DNA of 64,000 bases from Patagioenas fasciata (lineage: Eukaryota > Chordata > Aves > Columbiformes > Columbidae), in the NCBI RefSeq assembly GCF_037038585.1, contig NC_092526.1, positions 36,345,501 through 36,409,500 on the forward strand, written 5' to 3'. Position 1 is the stretch's first letter; each line of letters opens with the position of its first letter. Positions 50,801 through 59,013 of the stretch are shown in pieces. The notes beneath the pieces were generated by a model, which did no database searches, was not told where the DNA came from, and saw nothing but the letters and a program-made list of their open reading frames with translations. Both the position numbers and the translations under genes were made by a program.

Positions 50801-52689
50801 ATGTACTAAATGGTGATCCATTTGTTGCTCACCTCATACAAGGAATTATGCCGGTTCAGCACCCCACCATGCTGAACCGAGGTCTAACAGCATTCAGCAC
50901 TGAGGAAGCAATTTGCCAAGTTGGATTTGCTCATAGCACAGAAATTCAACTGCTGTCTCAAAAGTTACCGCTCATTTCCAGAGATGGATGCTGGGGCTGC
51001 TCCAGAATCTTTTATTCCTTACCAGTCATGCAGCACAACATGACATCAGCTCCAGGTCTTCACCCTTTCAAGATTCAATCTTAGAGCCACAGAATTGCTT
51101 GACATTGATGAGGCCACTGCCCTGCTGCCAACTCAGGTGGCCAGCTGCAGAGTGTACATCACAAATCAATACTGCTGTTGCAATCATATTCCTGACCAGT
51201 GCTTTCAGCAGAGAAGGAAACTCGAAGAAGAAGAAGAAAATTCAACAGTGCAATAATGGAAGTGTTTTTTTAGAGAAGCAGTGCACACAGAGGAACACCA
51301 AATGTCATTCACATAACTACTGCAAAGGAACAAAATAATGGTCCCTAACTAACAGCTATCTCCAAAGAATGTTCTTTAATGTCTCCTTCTTTTTCTGAGT
51401 TCATTTACTGTATATATTCATATGCCCCCTTTGGGGACATGTGCTGTTCTGAGTGACTGAAGAACAATGTCCCACTGTGTTTTTCTCAAATATTAGTCTG
51501 TTATACATTACAAAAGCTGCTTTACTACATACAGGTGCATCAAAAAGGATAGTCTTGTTTGCCAACCATATGACCCAATCTTTGTAAGCTCTTCAGGAAT
51601 TAGTGACTGCTGATTAAACTAATCTGGGTGAAAGGTATGAAAACAGCTTTCATCCTACAAATCTGGGTGTGAAGAATAACTTTGAAAGTAAACCACTCTC
51701 TAGAAGTAACCAAGAGGTTTGTAGACACTACCTGCTATTAATCTCTGGATAGTCCTGTTACAGATAAGAGCTGGGCACTGCTGTTAGAAGGGGGGTGTAA
51801 CTCTGGGACTGAAATGCACAGATCAGTCTAATCTCATGGAGGTCTGTCATAGGCCCCAGAATTAACATTCATTAAGAACTAGTGCCTAGGATCTGAGGGC
51901 ATCAGAAGCAAACCACGCACATTACCAGCTGCAAAGGCAGGCTTTGCCAGCAGCGTGGGGCTGGTCCTTCTTTGGACAAAGATGCACAGAGGCAACTCTG
52001 GCCCAGACTGCCTGAGCAAAGCCCCAGCCTTATCCTGTAGGCTATCTCATGCTCCCAACTCTTGTCTTCTTTCTCCTGCAGAGCTTGCAGTGGCCCAGTG
52101 CACACAGCGCCCTGTTGATGTCATCTTCTTGCTCGATGGCTCTGAAAGGATCGGGGAGCAGAATTTCCACAAGGCCCACCGCTTTGTGGAGGAGGTGGCA
52201 CGACAGCTCACGCTGGCCAGAAGCAACACTGACAACATGAATGCCCGGATTGCACTGCTGCAGTACGGCAGTGAGAGGGACCAGGACGTGGTCTTCCCAT
52301 TGACCTACAACCTGACGGAAATCTCCGACGCCCTGGCACAGATCAAGTACCTGGACTCATCGTCCAACATCGGGTCAGCCATCATACACGCCATCAACAA
52401 CATCGTGCTCAGCCCGGGAAATGGGCAGCGACTCGCCCGGCGCAACGCTGAGCTCTCCTTTGTCTTCATCACTGATGGCATCACGGGAAGCAAGAACCTC
52501 GAGGAGGCCATCAACTCCATGAAGAAGCAAGATGTCATGCCCACGGTAGTGGCTCTTGGGAGTGACGTAGACATGGATGTCCTGCTAAAGCTTGGCCTCG
52601 GGGACCGGGCAGCTATCTTCCGGGAGAAGGACTATGACAGCCTCTCCCAGCCCAGCTTCTTTGACAGGTTCATTAGGTGGATATGTTAA
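29707..52689 (+). CDS. COL6A2: Collagen type VI alpha-2 chain (complete coding part)
   Basis: Joined exons: 29707-29812, 30737-31335, 31904-31924, 32635-32700, 33222-33275, 33387-33431, 33616-33642, 33914-33940, 34039-34083, 35316-35369, 35756-35818, 36070-36132, 37183-37272, 38104-38166, 38572-38634, 38771-38833, 39387-39449, 39875-39925, 40871-40906, 41283-41345, 41582-41644, 41936-41971, 42189-42234, 42797-42949, 43202-43654, 43989-44027, 52082-52689. All junctions are GT-AG and in phase, giving about 1,019 residues, the same as the human chain. The order is signal peptide, VWA N1, a 335-residue triple helix, VWA C1, a linker, and VWA C2 ending FDRFIRWIC. It is secreted and pairs with alpha-1 and alpha-3 in collagen VI microfibrils. 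The single Cys in the helix, the six RGD tripeptides and the imperfection FSYPGP agree with alpha-2(VI). An alternative last exon lies at 46895-47190. Confidence 0.97.
30737..31335 (+). CDS. COL6A2: COL6A2 exon, VWA domain N1
   Basis: A single 599-bp exon after the acceptor CTCTACGCAG. It carries a full VWA domain: FIIDTSESV (DxSxS metal site), GRGTFTDCA with the MIDAS threonine, and [10 protein letters not shown]. It contains potential N-glycosylation at NMTE and ends TIDKIIQAM before GTATGG. One-exon coding of N1 is usual in the family. Confidence 0.95.
31904..32700 (+). CDS. COL6A2: COL6A2 exons joining N1 to the triple helix
   Basis: Exon 31904-31924 (21 bp, KHEAYGE) and exon 32635-32700 ([11 protein letters not shown], then [12 protein letters not shown]). 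The two Cys lie just before the helix start, where they can form disulfides near the N-terminal end. The second exon opens the Gly-X-Y repeat. Confidence 0.9.
33222..41971 (+). CDS. COL6A2: COL6A2 triple-helix exons (Gly-X-Y)
   Basis: Eighteen exons (33222-33275, 33387-33431, 33616-33642, 33914-33940, 34039-34083, 35316-35369, 35756-35818, 36070-36132, 37183-37272, 38104-38166, 38572-38634, 38771-38833, 39387-39449, 39875-39925, 40871-40906, 41283-41345, 41582-41644, 41936-41971), each starting with a Gly codon. Lengths are multiples of 9 (27, 36, 45, 54, 63, 90) except the 51-bp exon 39875-39925. That exon breaks the repeat at FSYPGP, a known type of flexible site in collagen VI. With the 12 residues before it the helix is 335 residues, the expected length. 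GCKGDPGDK (35316 exon) supplies the helix cysteine used in dimer or tetramer formation. RGD occurs six times (ERGDE, RRGDP, ERGDP, ARGDQ, SRGDP, PRGDA); two are created across exon junctions. The 63-bp exon length is dominant. Confidence 0.96.
36641..36775. repeat. GT/T-rich low-complexity tract in COL6A2 intron
   Basis: Runs of TTTTG, TTTGT and GTTGTTGTTG over about 135 bp. Frames here give Phe/Cys/Val-rich or Lys/Asn-rich nonsense peptides, so they are composition artefacts. Confidence 0.85.
39501..39550. repeat. (GGTT)n followed by poly(A) run in COL6A2 intron
   Basis: Five GGTT units at 39501-39520, then after CCCT a run of about 24 A. A simple repeat; no retroposed gene was recognised in front of the A run. 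Confidence 0.85.
42189..44027 (+). CDS. COL6A2: COL6A2 exons, VWA domain C1 and linker
   Basis: Exons 42189-42234 ([15 protein letters not shown], a Cys-rich cap after the helix), 42797-42949 ([20 protein letters not shown], first part of VWA C1), 43202-43654 ([12 protein letters not shown] through GGTWTPSAL and VVITDGRYD to the end of C1) and 43989-44027 ([13 protein letters not shown] linker). The MIDAS motifs DSSES, T and TDG are intact. The last exon ends in phase 1 (ACA G) and can join either to 46895 or to 52082, since both continue the frame. Confidence 0.95.
44028..46894. other. COL6A2: COL6A2 intron before the alternative last exon
   Basis: 2.9 kb of intron from donor GTAAAC to acceptor CACTTGCAG. 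No exon-like frame with suitable splice sites and no repeat family were recognised. Confidence 0.6.
46895..47190 (+). CDS. COL6A2: COL6A2 alternative terminal coding exon (2C2a-type isoform)
   Basis: The acceptor CTCACTTGCAG ends at 46894. Phase 1 joining from the 43989-44027 exon gives ...[13 protein letters not shown] and stops with TGA at 47188-47190, adding 98 residues instead of VWA C2; the isoform would be about 915 residues. The tail has FNST-like features (a potential N-glycosylation site NSTRE), a stretch [17 protein letters not shown], and ends ETVLGLC. I recall the human 2C2a isoform (918 residues) ending in a closely similar AERAKFATG ... ERQ.WM.LFIDTFK ... GDPET tail, also from an exon upstream of the C2 exon. 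It is therefore very probably a conserved, functional alternative end that lacks the C2 assembly domain. It is rich in predicted helix and matches no VWA fold. Confidence 0.85.
47191..48215 (+). other. COL6A2: 3' UTR of the alternative COL6A2 isoform
   Basis: Non-coding sequence from the alternative stop to an AATAAA hexamer at 48186-48191. A poly(A) signal about 1 kb past the stop supports the use of 46895 onward as a true terminal exon, not a skipped internal one. To the spliced C2 isoform this is intron. Confidence 0.6.
48186..48191 (+). terminator. COL6A2: Poly(A) signal AATAAA, alternative COL6A2 transcript
   Basis: Canonical hexamer in CACAATAAAGTATAC. Its position about 1 kb past the alternative stop fits intronic polyadenylation competing with splicing to the C2 exon. 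Confidence 0.55.
48216..52081. other. COL6A2: COL6A2 last intron
   Basis: 3.9 kb ending in TCTTCTTTCTCCTGCAG. Short frames only; no further exon or repeat family was recognised. Confidence 0.6.
52082..52689 (+). CDS. COL6A2: COL6A2 last exon, VWA domain C2
   Basis: Joined in phase 1 (G + AG = Glu) it reads [20 protein letters not shown], then [19 protein letters not shown] and [16 protein letters not shown], ending [12 protein letters not shown] at 52687-52689. It is a complete VWA domain in one exon. The metal-site motif is DGSER, with Arg in place of the last Ser of DxSxS, so metal binding is probably weak or lost; as I recall, the human chain has the same DGSER. C2 is needed for chain association and for contacts between tetramers. 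Confidence 0.96.
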
Positions 52690-53655
52690 ATGGAGTACAC
52701 ATGTCCTCCTCTCACCAGTATACACATCCTTGATATTACCCGTTTCATTTTCTTCCTTTTGTATGGTTGCTAGCAGCTCTGAGCTGGCCCAGAACAAGCT
52801 GCCCTCTGGGTGCTCCTTTCTAGCCAAAATCCAGAGCTCTTTTTGGATTTTCATGATGAAAAGTCATGTATCTCACATTTATGGTGCTAATTAAAACCAA
52901 AATCAAAGCAGGATACAGAGCCATACAACGTACTTCTGTAAAGCTTTACATGCACTAAGCCATGCCTTGAATACGTGCTGTAAGCCTAGGAGGGCTTGTC
53001 AGACAAGCGAGAAACCTTTCCAGTGTAGTAGGACAAATGATCATCTCTAGTTTTCAAACACTCTCAATAACCCTCAACATCCTGTGAGGAGCTTTATGGT
53101 TGTGACATCCCCCAGTCCTTAGCAAACCCTTTTCCAGACTGTCTCATCTTTTCTTTTCTCTCAGCACTTTTTGCGCTGAGAGAACCAATTGAGTTTATGA
53201 CACATCACATGCGGCTTGAAATGGTCAGCGGCTTGCCTCCATTTTGCATGGCATGCTCCTCTTTTTCCAGGAGTAATGGGATAGTGAGAGGTTTTGCTGC
53301 CTTCTACAGCTGCCTGCACATGCTCCTTTCAGGCTTTTTGTCTATCCTAAATTTCATAGATCTTCTTTAAGATCTTAATTTTCCTGTGGGCCATATCTCC
53401 CTTGCTTCCTTCTGCCATTTTGATCTTCATCACAACCTGTTCATTTATTAGTGCACTCAAAATGCTGGCTGAAAGGGTCAGCATGCCTCCCAGCATCTCA
53501 CAAAATACTGGGCAGCCTCTGGAGCTGCCTCCCTGTCATCCCAAAGTGCTCAAAACAACCATGGTGCCTTCTTCCCATCGGTATCTGCTGAGCGATGCCT
53601 AGATTTGGACTTGAATTGTGCAGTCTGCAAAAATAAACAAACTCTTTTCACCCTA
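52690..53655 (+). other. COL6A2: COL6A2 3' UTR (C2 isoform)
   Basis: Runs from the TAA stop to an AATAAA at 53632-53637 (CTGCAAAAATAAACAAAC), with the cleavage site expected about 15-25 bases later. The length is close to 1 kb. Confidence 0.65.
53632..53637 (+). terminator. COL6A2: Poly(A) signal AATAAA, COL6A2
   Basis: This is the first canonical hexamer downstream of the C2 stop, and T-rich sequence follows it. Confidence 0.65.
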
Positions 53656-54284
53656 TTTTGAAAAAGCCTCTTTATTCTGTAGTTTGTCTCCTTTTTTCAA
53701 ATTATTTTTAATGAGCAGCTGATTCTCCTGGTGCTAAGCTGATAAGCTCAGATAAGTTTGTGTTCTGCCTCTCTTCACAAGTGCTGGAGCACAAAGCCAC
53801 GGGTCCCTGCAGCACTGAGGTCACAGGGCACTACTGAGGACCTGAGGGACCATAAGATGCTTATGGGGCTTCCCCAGCTCTCACCCCTGGCTCCAATACT
53901 CCCACAGTGCCCATTCAGACCATGATCACTCAGCACTACAGAGACTGTCTTCATTCTTCACCTGCTTCATCTTCCTCACCTGTTCACGGGTGGGAAGAGC
54001 TCAGGTAGCCCTCTTTGAGGGGACTGCGCCTTTCCCCATCATGAAGATGGAATTGTACCTGAGTCTGGCGTATCCAGACTTTCTTCAGCCCCCTCTGGCA
54101 TCCAAGGATGATGGAGCAGGGAAACCCTCCAAGGATGGGAATGTTTCTGTAAGTTCATGTGCGTGGTGGTGGAGGTGGGATGTGGAGGAGAGGCTGGGCA
54201 GGACTTGGGGTGTCCATAGGAGACCCCAGAAACAGGGTGCAGAGGAGCTGCAGTGAAGAGCATGATGGTGGGGACCTGCGGCCA

Positions 54285-54597
54285 TATGTGCTGCAGCGTC
54301 ACTGCCACATGTTCTTCTCCCAGGTAGCAAGTGATAGGACAAGAAGAAATGTCCTCAAATTGTGCCAGGGGAGGTTTAGATTGGATATTAGGAAAAAATT
54401 CTTCATGGGAAGGGTTGTCAGGCACTGGAACAGGCTGCCCAGGGAAGCAGTGGAGTCACCATCCCTGTAGGGGTTTAAAAGACGTTTAGACAAGGTTCTT
54501 AGCGATGTGGTTTATTGCTAGAGTTGGGTTATGGTTGGACTCTATGATCCTGAGGGTCTCTTCCAACTGAAATGATGCTGATTCTATTCTATGCTCC
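54285..54597 (+). mobile_element. CR1 LINE 3' end
   Basis: Sense-strand CR1 3' sequence: AAGTGATAGGACAAGAAG, then GGAGGTTTAGATTGGATATT, GGCACTGGAACAGGCTGCCC and TTGGACTCTATGATCCT, ending in GATTCTATTCTATG, the short terminal repeat typical of CR1. Few differences from the family as I know it, so it is comparatively young. It is 5' truncated, as most CR1 copies are. Confidence 0.92.
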
Positions 54598-56022
54598 CTC
54601 CTTTGATAAGGAGAGCTGATGGGTAGTTTTGAGGGCCACAGGACAAAGCACGACTGCATCCAGAGAGGAGCCACTGGAGTGAAACCCCGCTGCCCCAGCA
54701 TGCACAGAACAAGGCTGTGCTGGTGGCAAATCTGGGTAAGATGGGCTGTGCCACCTCTTCTGGAGATTCCCGCTGCCACAGTGAGCTGCTCGTGTTTGTG
54801 CCACTGGGTCCAGCAGCCAGTACCACCGGCTAGCATCAAAGCCTTCATGACAACGGGGCTGGGAAGGGGCCTTTTGAGCCAGGACAAAACAAAATTAAAC
54901 AGCAAAAGCAGTTTAGTGTTAAAACGGCTGTGGTGAAAGCACTGCCAGGCTTTTCACCTTTCCCAGCATGCCACAGTCGTATGGCCCAGAGGCTTCAGGA
55001 GAGCTCACTACTTTTTCTTGTTAACTGTTACCCTGGCATGGAGGATGCCAACCTGTACAGCTCAGCAAGGGAAAGCTATGGCATTCCCCAGCCAGCCCCT
55101 CCTCTACAACTGGGAAAGTTCACATGAAATTTAAGGACTGCTATGGGTGATGTGATCCGTGTTAGAAGCCAGCATCATTGCACAAGAAAAAAAACCACAC
55201 AGACACCAACTGACTGCAAACCAGCACACGATATTCCCCGTGCCGCTACCGGCAGCCTCAGGGATGGATTTCAGCAGATTCTTCCAAAAGACAGAGGAGA
55301 GAATTTACAGGATACAAACAAGAAAATCACTCAGCAGGCAAAACATTGCTCTAAGAGGAAGGGGAAAGGAGAGGAGGATCATGCAGGTGTTTCCTGTGGG
55401 GCGTCCAGTTTCATGTCTCATCACTTCACTGCTGTGCAGGTGGGAGATGTCATCTTCAGTCTCAGTCAGAGCTGCTGCTGGAGCTGCTGCTGCAGTGCTG
55501 GAGGAGACAACACAACTTTAAGGTAGCACAGAAACAATCGTCTTTCACACCATTTCTGATGCATGTTAGTGATCCTGGGGTGGGTGCGCGTTCTCAGTGC
55601 CCAGCTGGGTGCAGGTTGAGCCTGCAGCAGCGGTGGCTGCAGACCCACCTCTCCCAACGTACCTTTGCACCCCAGCAGAAGGGGTGCCTTCAGCTTTGCA
55701 GGCTGGCTGGATTGCAAGCTGGCAATTAGCCAGTAATTAAACCATAGGGATCATGCGGAGGGTGAGCCTGTATGAGAGTCAGCGCAGCACAACAACCGCA
55801 GACAGCAAACCCTGGCCGGGATACGTTGACTTGAACGTAAAACAGCTACTAATAACATCACCACAATGTTTGTTGCAATGCTGTTACAAACCACTGTTTG
55901 GAGCCATTATTTTTCTGCTTGGAGAATATAATTATGAGCATATCATGGGAGGGCTGTTTTTTTTAAATTAATATTTTACAAGCTTATCCTGGCCAGTTAA
56001 GCAAACTCCAGAAGGGTCCTGC
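54598..56022. other. Intergenic DNA between CR1 and the LTR
   Basis: No gene or repeat family was recognised. The small open frames on both strands have no recognisable motif. Confidence 0.5.
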
Positions 56023-56557
56023 TGTTAGTAACAGAATCAACTTTACAAGATGTTTCCTTCCATGTTCCCTTCTGGAACAGGTCAGGATGGGCCTTCGCTG
56101 GCTCTACCCTGGATATCGCTGGATCTGTTACAGTTGGATTAGCATTAAAATAGCAAACAGCCCTGTAACCATAGAATTCTTGTATTCAGTAACCAAACTC
56201 TATTCTTAAAGCTGACATAGATTTATGGTATATTCTTATGAGGCAGGTAACTGTAACCGAGCTTTATTCTTAAGGTGGACATAGATTTACGACATATTAT
56301 TTTAAAGCTGATACCTTAGAAAATAACTGATAAACACAGCATCTTTTAGATAGGAAGTTTGTGTTAGAATAGGTGTGGAATATGCTAATGGTTGTCAGGG
56401 GTTGTAATGAATATGTATGTAACTGACTTGTATAATAAGGTGTAGTCTGAATCAGCTGTTCGAAGCCAGCTTTGGGTGCGAACCCCTGGTTTCCCAGTGC
56501 TGAAATAAAGCACCGCATATAACTACGCCCATGGTTATGTGTCCTTGATTGCTAACA
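56023..56557 (+). mobile_element. Endogenous retrovirus LTR, forward
   Basis: 535 bp bounded by the inverted ends TGTTAGTAACAG and TTGCTAACA. TATAATAA lies at 56431-56438 and AATAAA at 56504-56509, in U3-R-U5 order. U3 holds two imperfect copies of an about 67-bp unit containing GACATAGATTTA. A primer-binding site follows at 56561. By eye about a dozen positions differ from the inverted copy at 57100-57634, about 98% identity, so both are fairly recent insertions. No retroviral gene was seen beside it. Confidence 0.9.
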
Positions 56558-56560
56558 TTT

Positions 56561-56578
56561 TGGCGACCCAGGTGGGAC
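56561..56578 (+). other. Retroviral primer-binding site
   Basis: TGGCGACCCAGGTGGGAC begins three bases after the LTR end. Its complement ends in GCCA and resembles the 3' end of a tRNA-Arg (CCU type), with small differences. This fixes the element as a class of LTR retrovirus primed by a tRNA, probably Arg. Confidence 0.75.
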
Positions 56579-57099
56579 TTCGTGGGCATTGCTGAGACAG
56601 ATCGCGTCTCGATCCTGCTCTGGGTAGCACCGAGGTATTCTTGGGGAACGCATCGGACGCAACCAGCTCTCCGCTGCTCACGACGGACCTCTGATTGCTA
56701 AGAAGGTGCTTTATCTGTTGTTTTACCTGGATTATTGGGTACCCATCTGGTCTGGTTCTGGTCTGGTAGCCTGCTGGTCAGGCATCTGATAGCCTGCCGG
56801 TCAGACGCGGCGAAAGCCACGCTCGGTTGGGCAGGGAGCTCCCTGCAGGCAGGCAGCCGTCCGTTGGAAACCTCTGCAGGTTCGGCATCTGGTCTGGTCT
56901 GGTTATTTGTGCACACCTGGTCTGGTTATTTGTGCTGCAGGCTCAGCACTTGGTCTGGTTATTTATGCTGTTCAGCACCTGGTCTGTAGTTCTCGTAATT
57001 TGATCTGTATTTGCTGTTGAAACTGGTGATTTGATCCCTCCCAGCGAGGGCAAACATCAAGGCAGATCATCATAGAGCCATTATACGGTGAGAGGAGCT
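56579..57099 (+). mobile_element. Retroviral leader fragment (internal, truncated)
   Basis: About 520 bp of GC-rich sequence downstream of the primer-binding site, with many copies of TCTGGT and CTGGTCTGGTTATTT as short irregular repeats. It has the position of a 5' untranslated leader. No gag reading frame is reached before the inverted LTR begins at 57100. Confidence 0.7.
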
Positions 57100-57634
57100 T
57101 GTTAGCAATCAAGGACACATAACCATGGGCGTAGTTATATGTGGTGCTTTATTTCAGCGCTGGGAAACCAGGGGTTCGCACCCAAAGCTGGCTTCGAACA
57201 GCTGATTCAGACTACACCTTATTATACAAGTCAGTTACATACATATTCATTACAACCCCTGACAACCATTAGCATATTCCACACCTATTCTAACACAAAC
57301 TTCCTATCTAAAAGATGCTATGTTTATCAGTTATTTTCTAAGGTACCAACTTTAAAAGAATATATCGTAAATCTATGTCCACCTTAAGAATAAGGCTCGG
57401 TTACAGTTACCTGCCTCATAAGAATATACCATAAATCTATGTCAGCTTTAAGAATAGAGTTTGGTTACTGAATACAAGAATTCTATGGTTACGGGGCTGG
57501 TTGCTATCTTAATGCTAATCCAACTGTAACAGATCCAGTGATATCCAGGGTAGAGCCAGCGAAGGCCCATCCTGACCTGTTCCAGAAGGGAACATGGAAG
57601 GAAACATCTTGTAAAGTTGATTCTGTTACTAACA
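57100..57634 (-). mobile_element. Endogenous retrovirus LTR, inverted
   Basis: The reverse complement of the forward LTR with the same length and ends (plus strand TGTTAGCAATC ... TTACTAACA). The bases AGCT flank it directly on both sides (57096-57099 and 57635-57638), consistent with a 4-bp target-site duplication and thus with an independent solo-LTR insertion into the leader of the first element. AGCT is palindromic and short, so chance is not excluded. Confidence 0.9.
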
Positions 57635-58050
57635 AGCTGACAGTTTGCTTTGCTTGGGAAATGCTCCTTCCTCCCATGGTACAACTGTGGTTTTGTTTAG
57701 CAGCTCCTCACTCAGACCTGCTCTTGGAGGACACCTGTCCCTGGAATGGCGCTTTCTGCAGCATCTACTCTTGACACAGGAAATCGCTTTTCCCTTTTTT
57801 TTTTTTTTTCTGGGGAGGGGTTCTTTGGTTTTCTGTTGTTGCTGTTTTGATTGTTTTTTAGACGGGAACTGAACTGCTCCTCTGCTGCAGGGCACGGAGC
57901 TTATGTCCTTCACAGAGGTGTGACTTGCTCTTGGGTGAGTAGGACAAAGTCCTGGGATTTAACACGCCACGTGGTGCACCCTGGGCTGTGTCACTGGTGC
58001 AAATGGCTTCAAGAATTTCAGCGGTCACGCTTCAAAAGGCTCGCTTGAAA
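57635..58050. other. Sequence right of the LTR pair
   Basis: Contains a T-rich stretch (57796-57860). It may be host DNA or, if the inverted LTR is a nested insertion, the continuation of the retroviral leader. No gene seen. Confidence 0.4.
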
Positions 58051-58958
58051 TGACTCATGCTTACCTGTTTATTAGCCAAACAGGAGTCTAACAAAAGCCA
58101 CTGGGGTGCTGGCAGTCTGCTCTGCAGGGTGGCCGAGGGGACCCCCAGCTGCCCAGGTGGGATGCTGTGGCATGTGTGAGGGGGTCCAGAGGACCGCAAC
58201 AGAGATTCGGAAGGGTCTGCTGCAGCCTTGTTCTTACCTTGCCTCCATGGTGATGCTTCTTGTGTTTCTTCTTGTTCTTCATGTGGTGCTTCCCACGGTG
58301 CTTCTCATGGCAGCCAGGGGGGCATGGTGGGCACCCTGGTTGTCCCGGATGGGGATGCCCATGGGAGTGATGCCCATGATGGTGGTGGCCTGGGGAGTGA
58401 TGCCCATGATGGTGGTGGCCTGGGGAGTGATGCCCATGATGGTGGTGTCCATGGGGATGATCCCCCGGTGGGGGGGGGGCATGGGGGTGATGCCCTGGCG
58501 GGGGGGGCCCATGGGGGTGATGTCCCGGCGGGCAGGGGCCAGGCGGAGAGGGGCCACAGGGATAGCCACCTGGCTGTCCTGGGGGACAGGTTCCAGGGAG
58601 GCTAGGTGGCACAGGAGGATAGGCAGGGTTGGGACCTGCTGGAGCGCTGGGACAAGGGCATCCTGGAGCAGCAGGTGGTGGTGGCACCCCTCCGGGTGCA
58701 CCTAGGAAGAAGAGGGAACTGTTAGGGAGCAGAGCAGGGCTCTCCTCGGACAAGGCAATGCAGGGAGCTGGTGTACCTGCCCACCCTCCCAGTCTATCCC
58801 CTCCTCAAAAATGATGCCCCACTCCCCTGTAGTACACAGGGCATCCCCCCAGGTGCCCGTGGCAGTTGCACTGAGCCCCTCTCCAAGCCCCAATGGCTGC
58901 ATGGTACCCCGAGCCCTGCCTGGTCCCGCGCCTCCTCACCTGAGTTGGCGTTCCACAT
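58045..58958 (-). CDS. Small His/Pro-rich protein resembling PRR13 (3' end of CDS uncertain)
   Basis: Exon 1 coding part 58940-58958 (ATG TGG AAC GCC AAC TCA G, then GTGAGG) joins exon 2 at 58238-58701 (acceptor TTCTTCCTAG). The product begins MWNANSGAPGGVPPPP, has a Pro/Gly/Cys part (GPNPAYPPVPP), then HHPHG/GHHSP repeats, and ends in a basic segment KNKKKHKKHHHGGK before a donor GTAAGA. Human PRR13 begins MWNPNAGQPG and ends in a His/Lys-rich basic tail, so start, exon phase and composition agree. The order is TATA-like motif, short first exon, repeat exon, and AATAAA on the minus strand at 58068-58073. If the last intron is retained the frame stops at 58088 (about 210 residues); if it is spliced the last exon is unresolved. 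The function is unknown. PRR13 is not at this site in human as I recall, so this may be a separate avian copy. Confidence 0.6.
58068..58073 (-). terminator. Poly(A) signal of the His/Pro-rich gene
   Basis: Plus-strand TTTATT, that is AATAAA on the minus strand, about 15 bases after the read-through stop at 58088-58090. Confidence 0.5.
58364..58455 (-). repeat. 30-bp coding tandem repeat in the His-rich gene
   Basis: Close to three copies of a 30-bp unit (plus strand TGATGCCCATGATGGTGGTG core) encode ten-residue repeats of the type GHHHHGHHSP. The first two copies are nearly identical, so copy number probably varies between individuals or assemblies. Confidence 0.85.
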
Positions 58959-59005
58959 CCCTGCTCACCGTCCTTGGCACGGCTCTCTCAAGGTGGCAGG
59001 CACCC

Positions 59006-59013
59006 ATTAAATA
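59006..59013 (-). promoter_or_regulatory. TATA-like box of the His/Pro-rich gene
   Basis: On the minus strand TATTTAAT lies 48 bp upstream of the ATG at 58958, within GC-rich flanks. That spacing leaves room for a short 5' UTR of about 20 bases and supports a true transcription start. Confidence 0.5.

Noticed and set aside
56297-57387. Two matching small frames (minus strand 56297-56518 and plus strand 57139-57387)
   Set aside because: They are the same antisense frame in the two inverted LTR copies, not a duplicated gene.
58106-58705. 199-codon open frame on the plus strand with repeated MPMMVVAWGV
   Set aside because: It is the antisense shadow of the His/Pro-rich gene; the repeat arises from the 30-bp coding repeat on the minus strand, and the plus frame has no promoter or homology.
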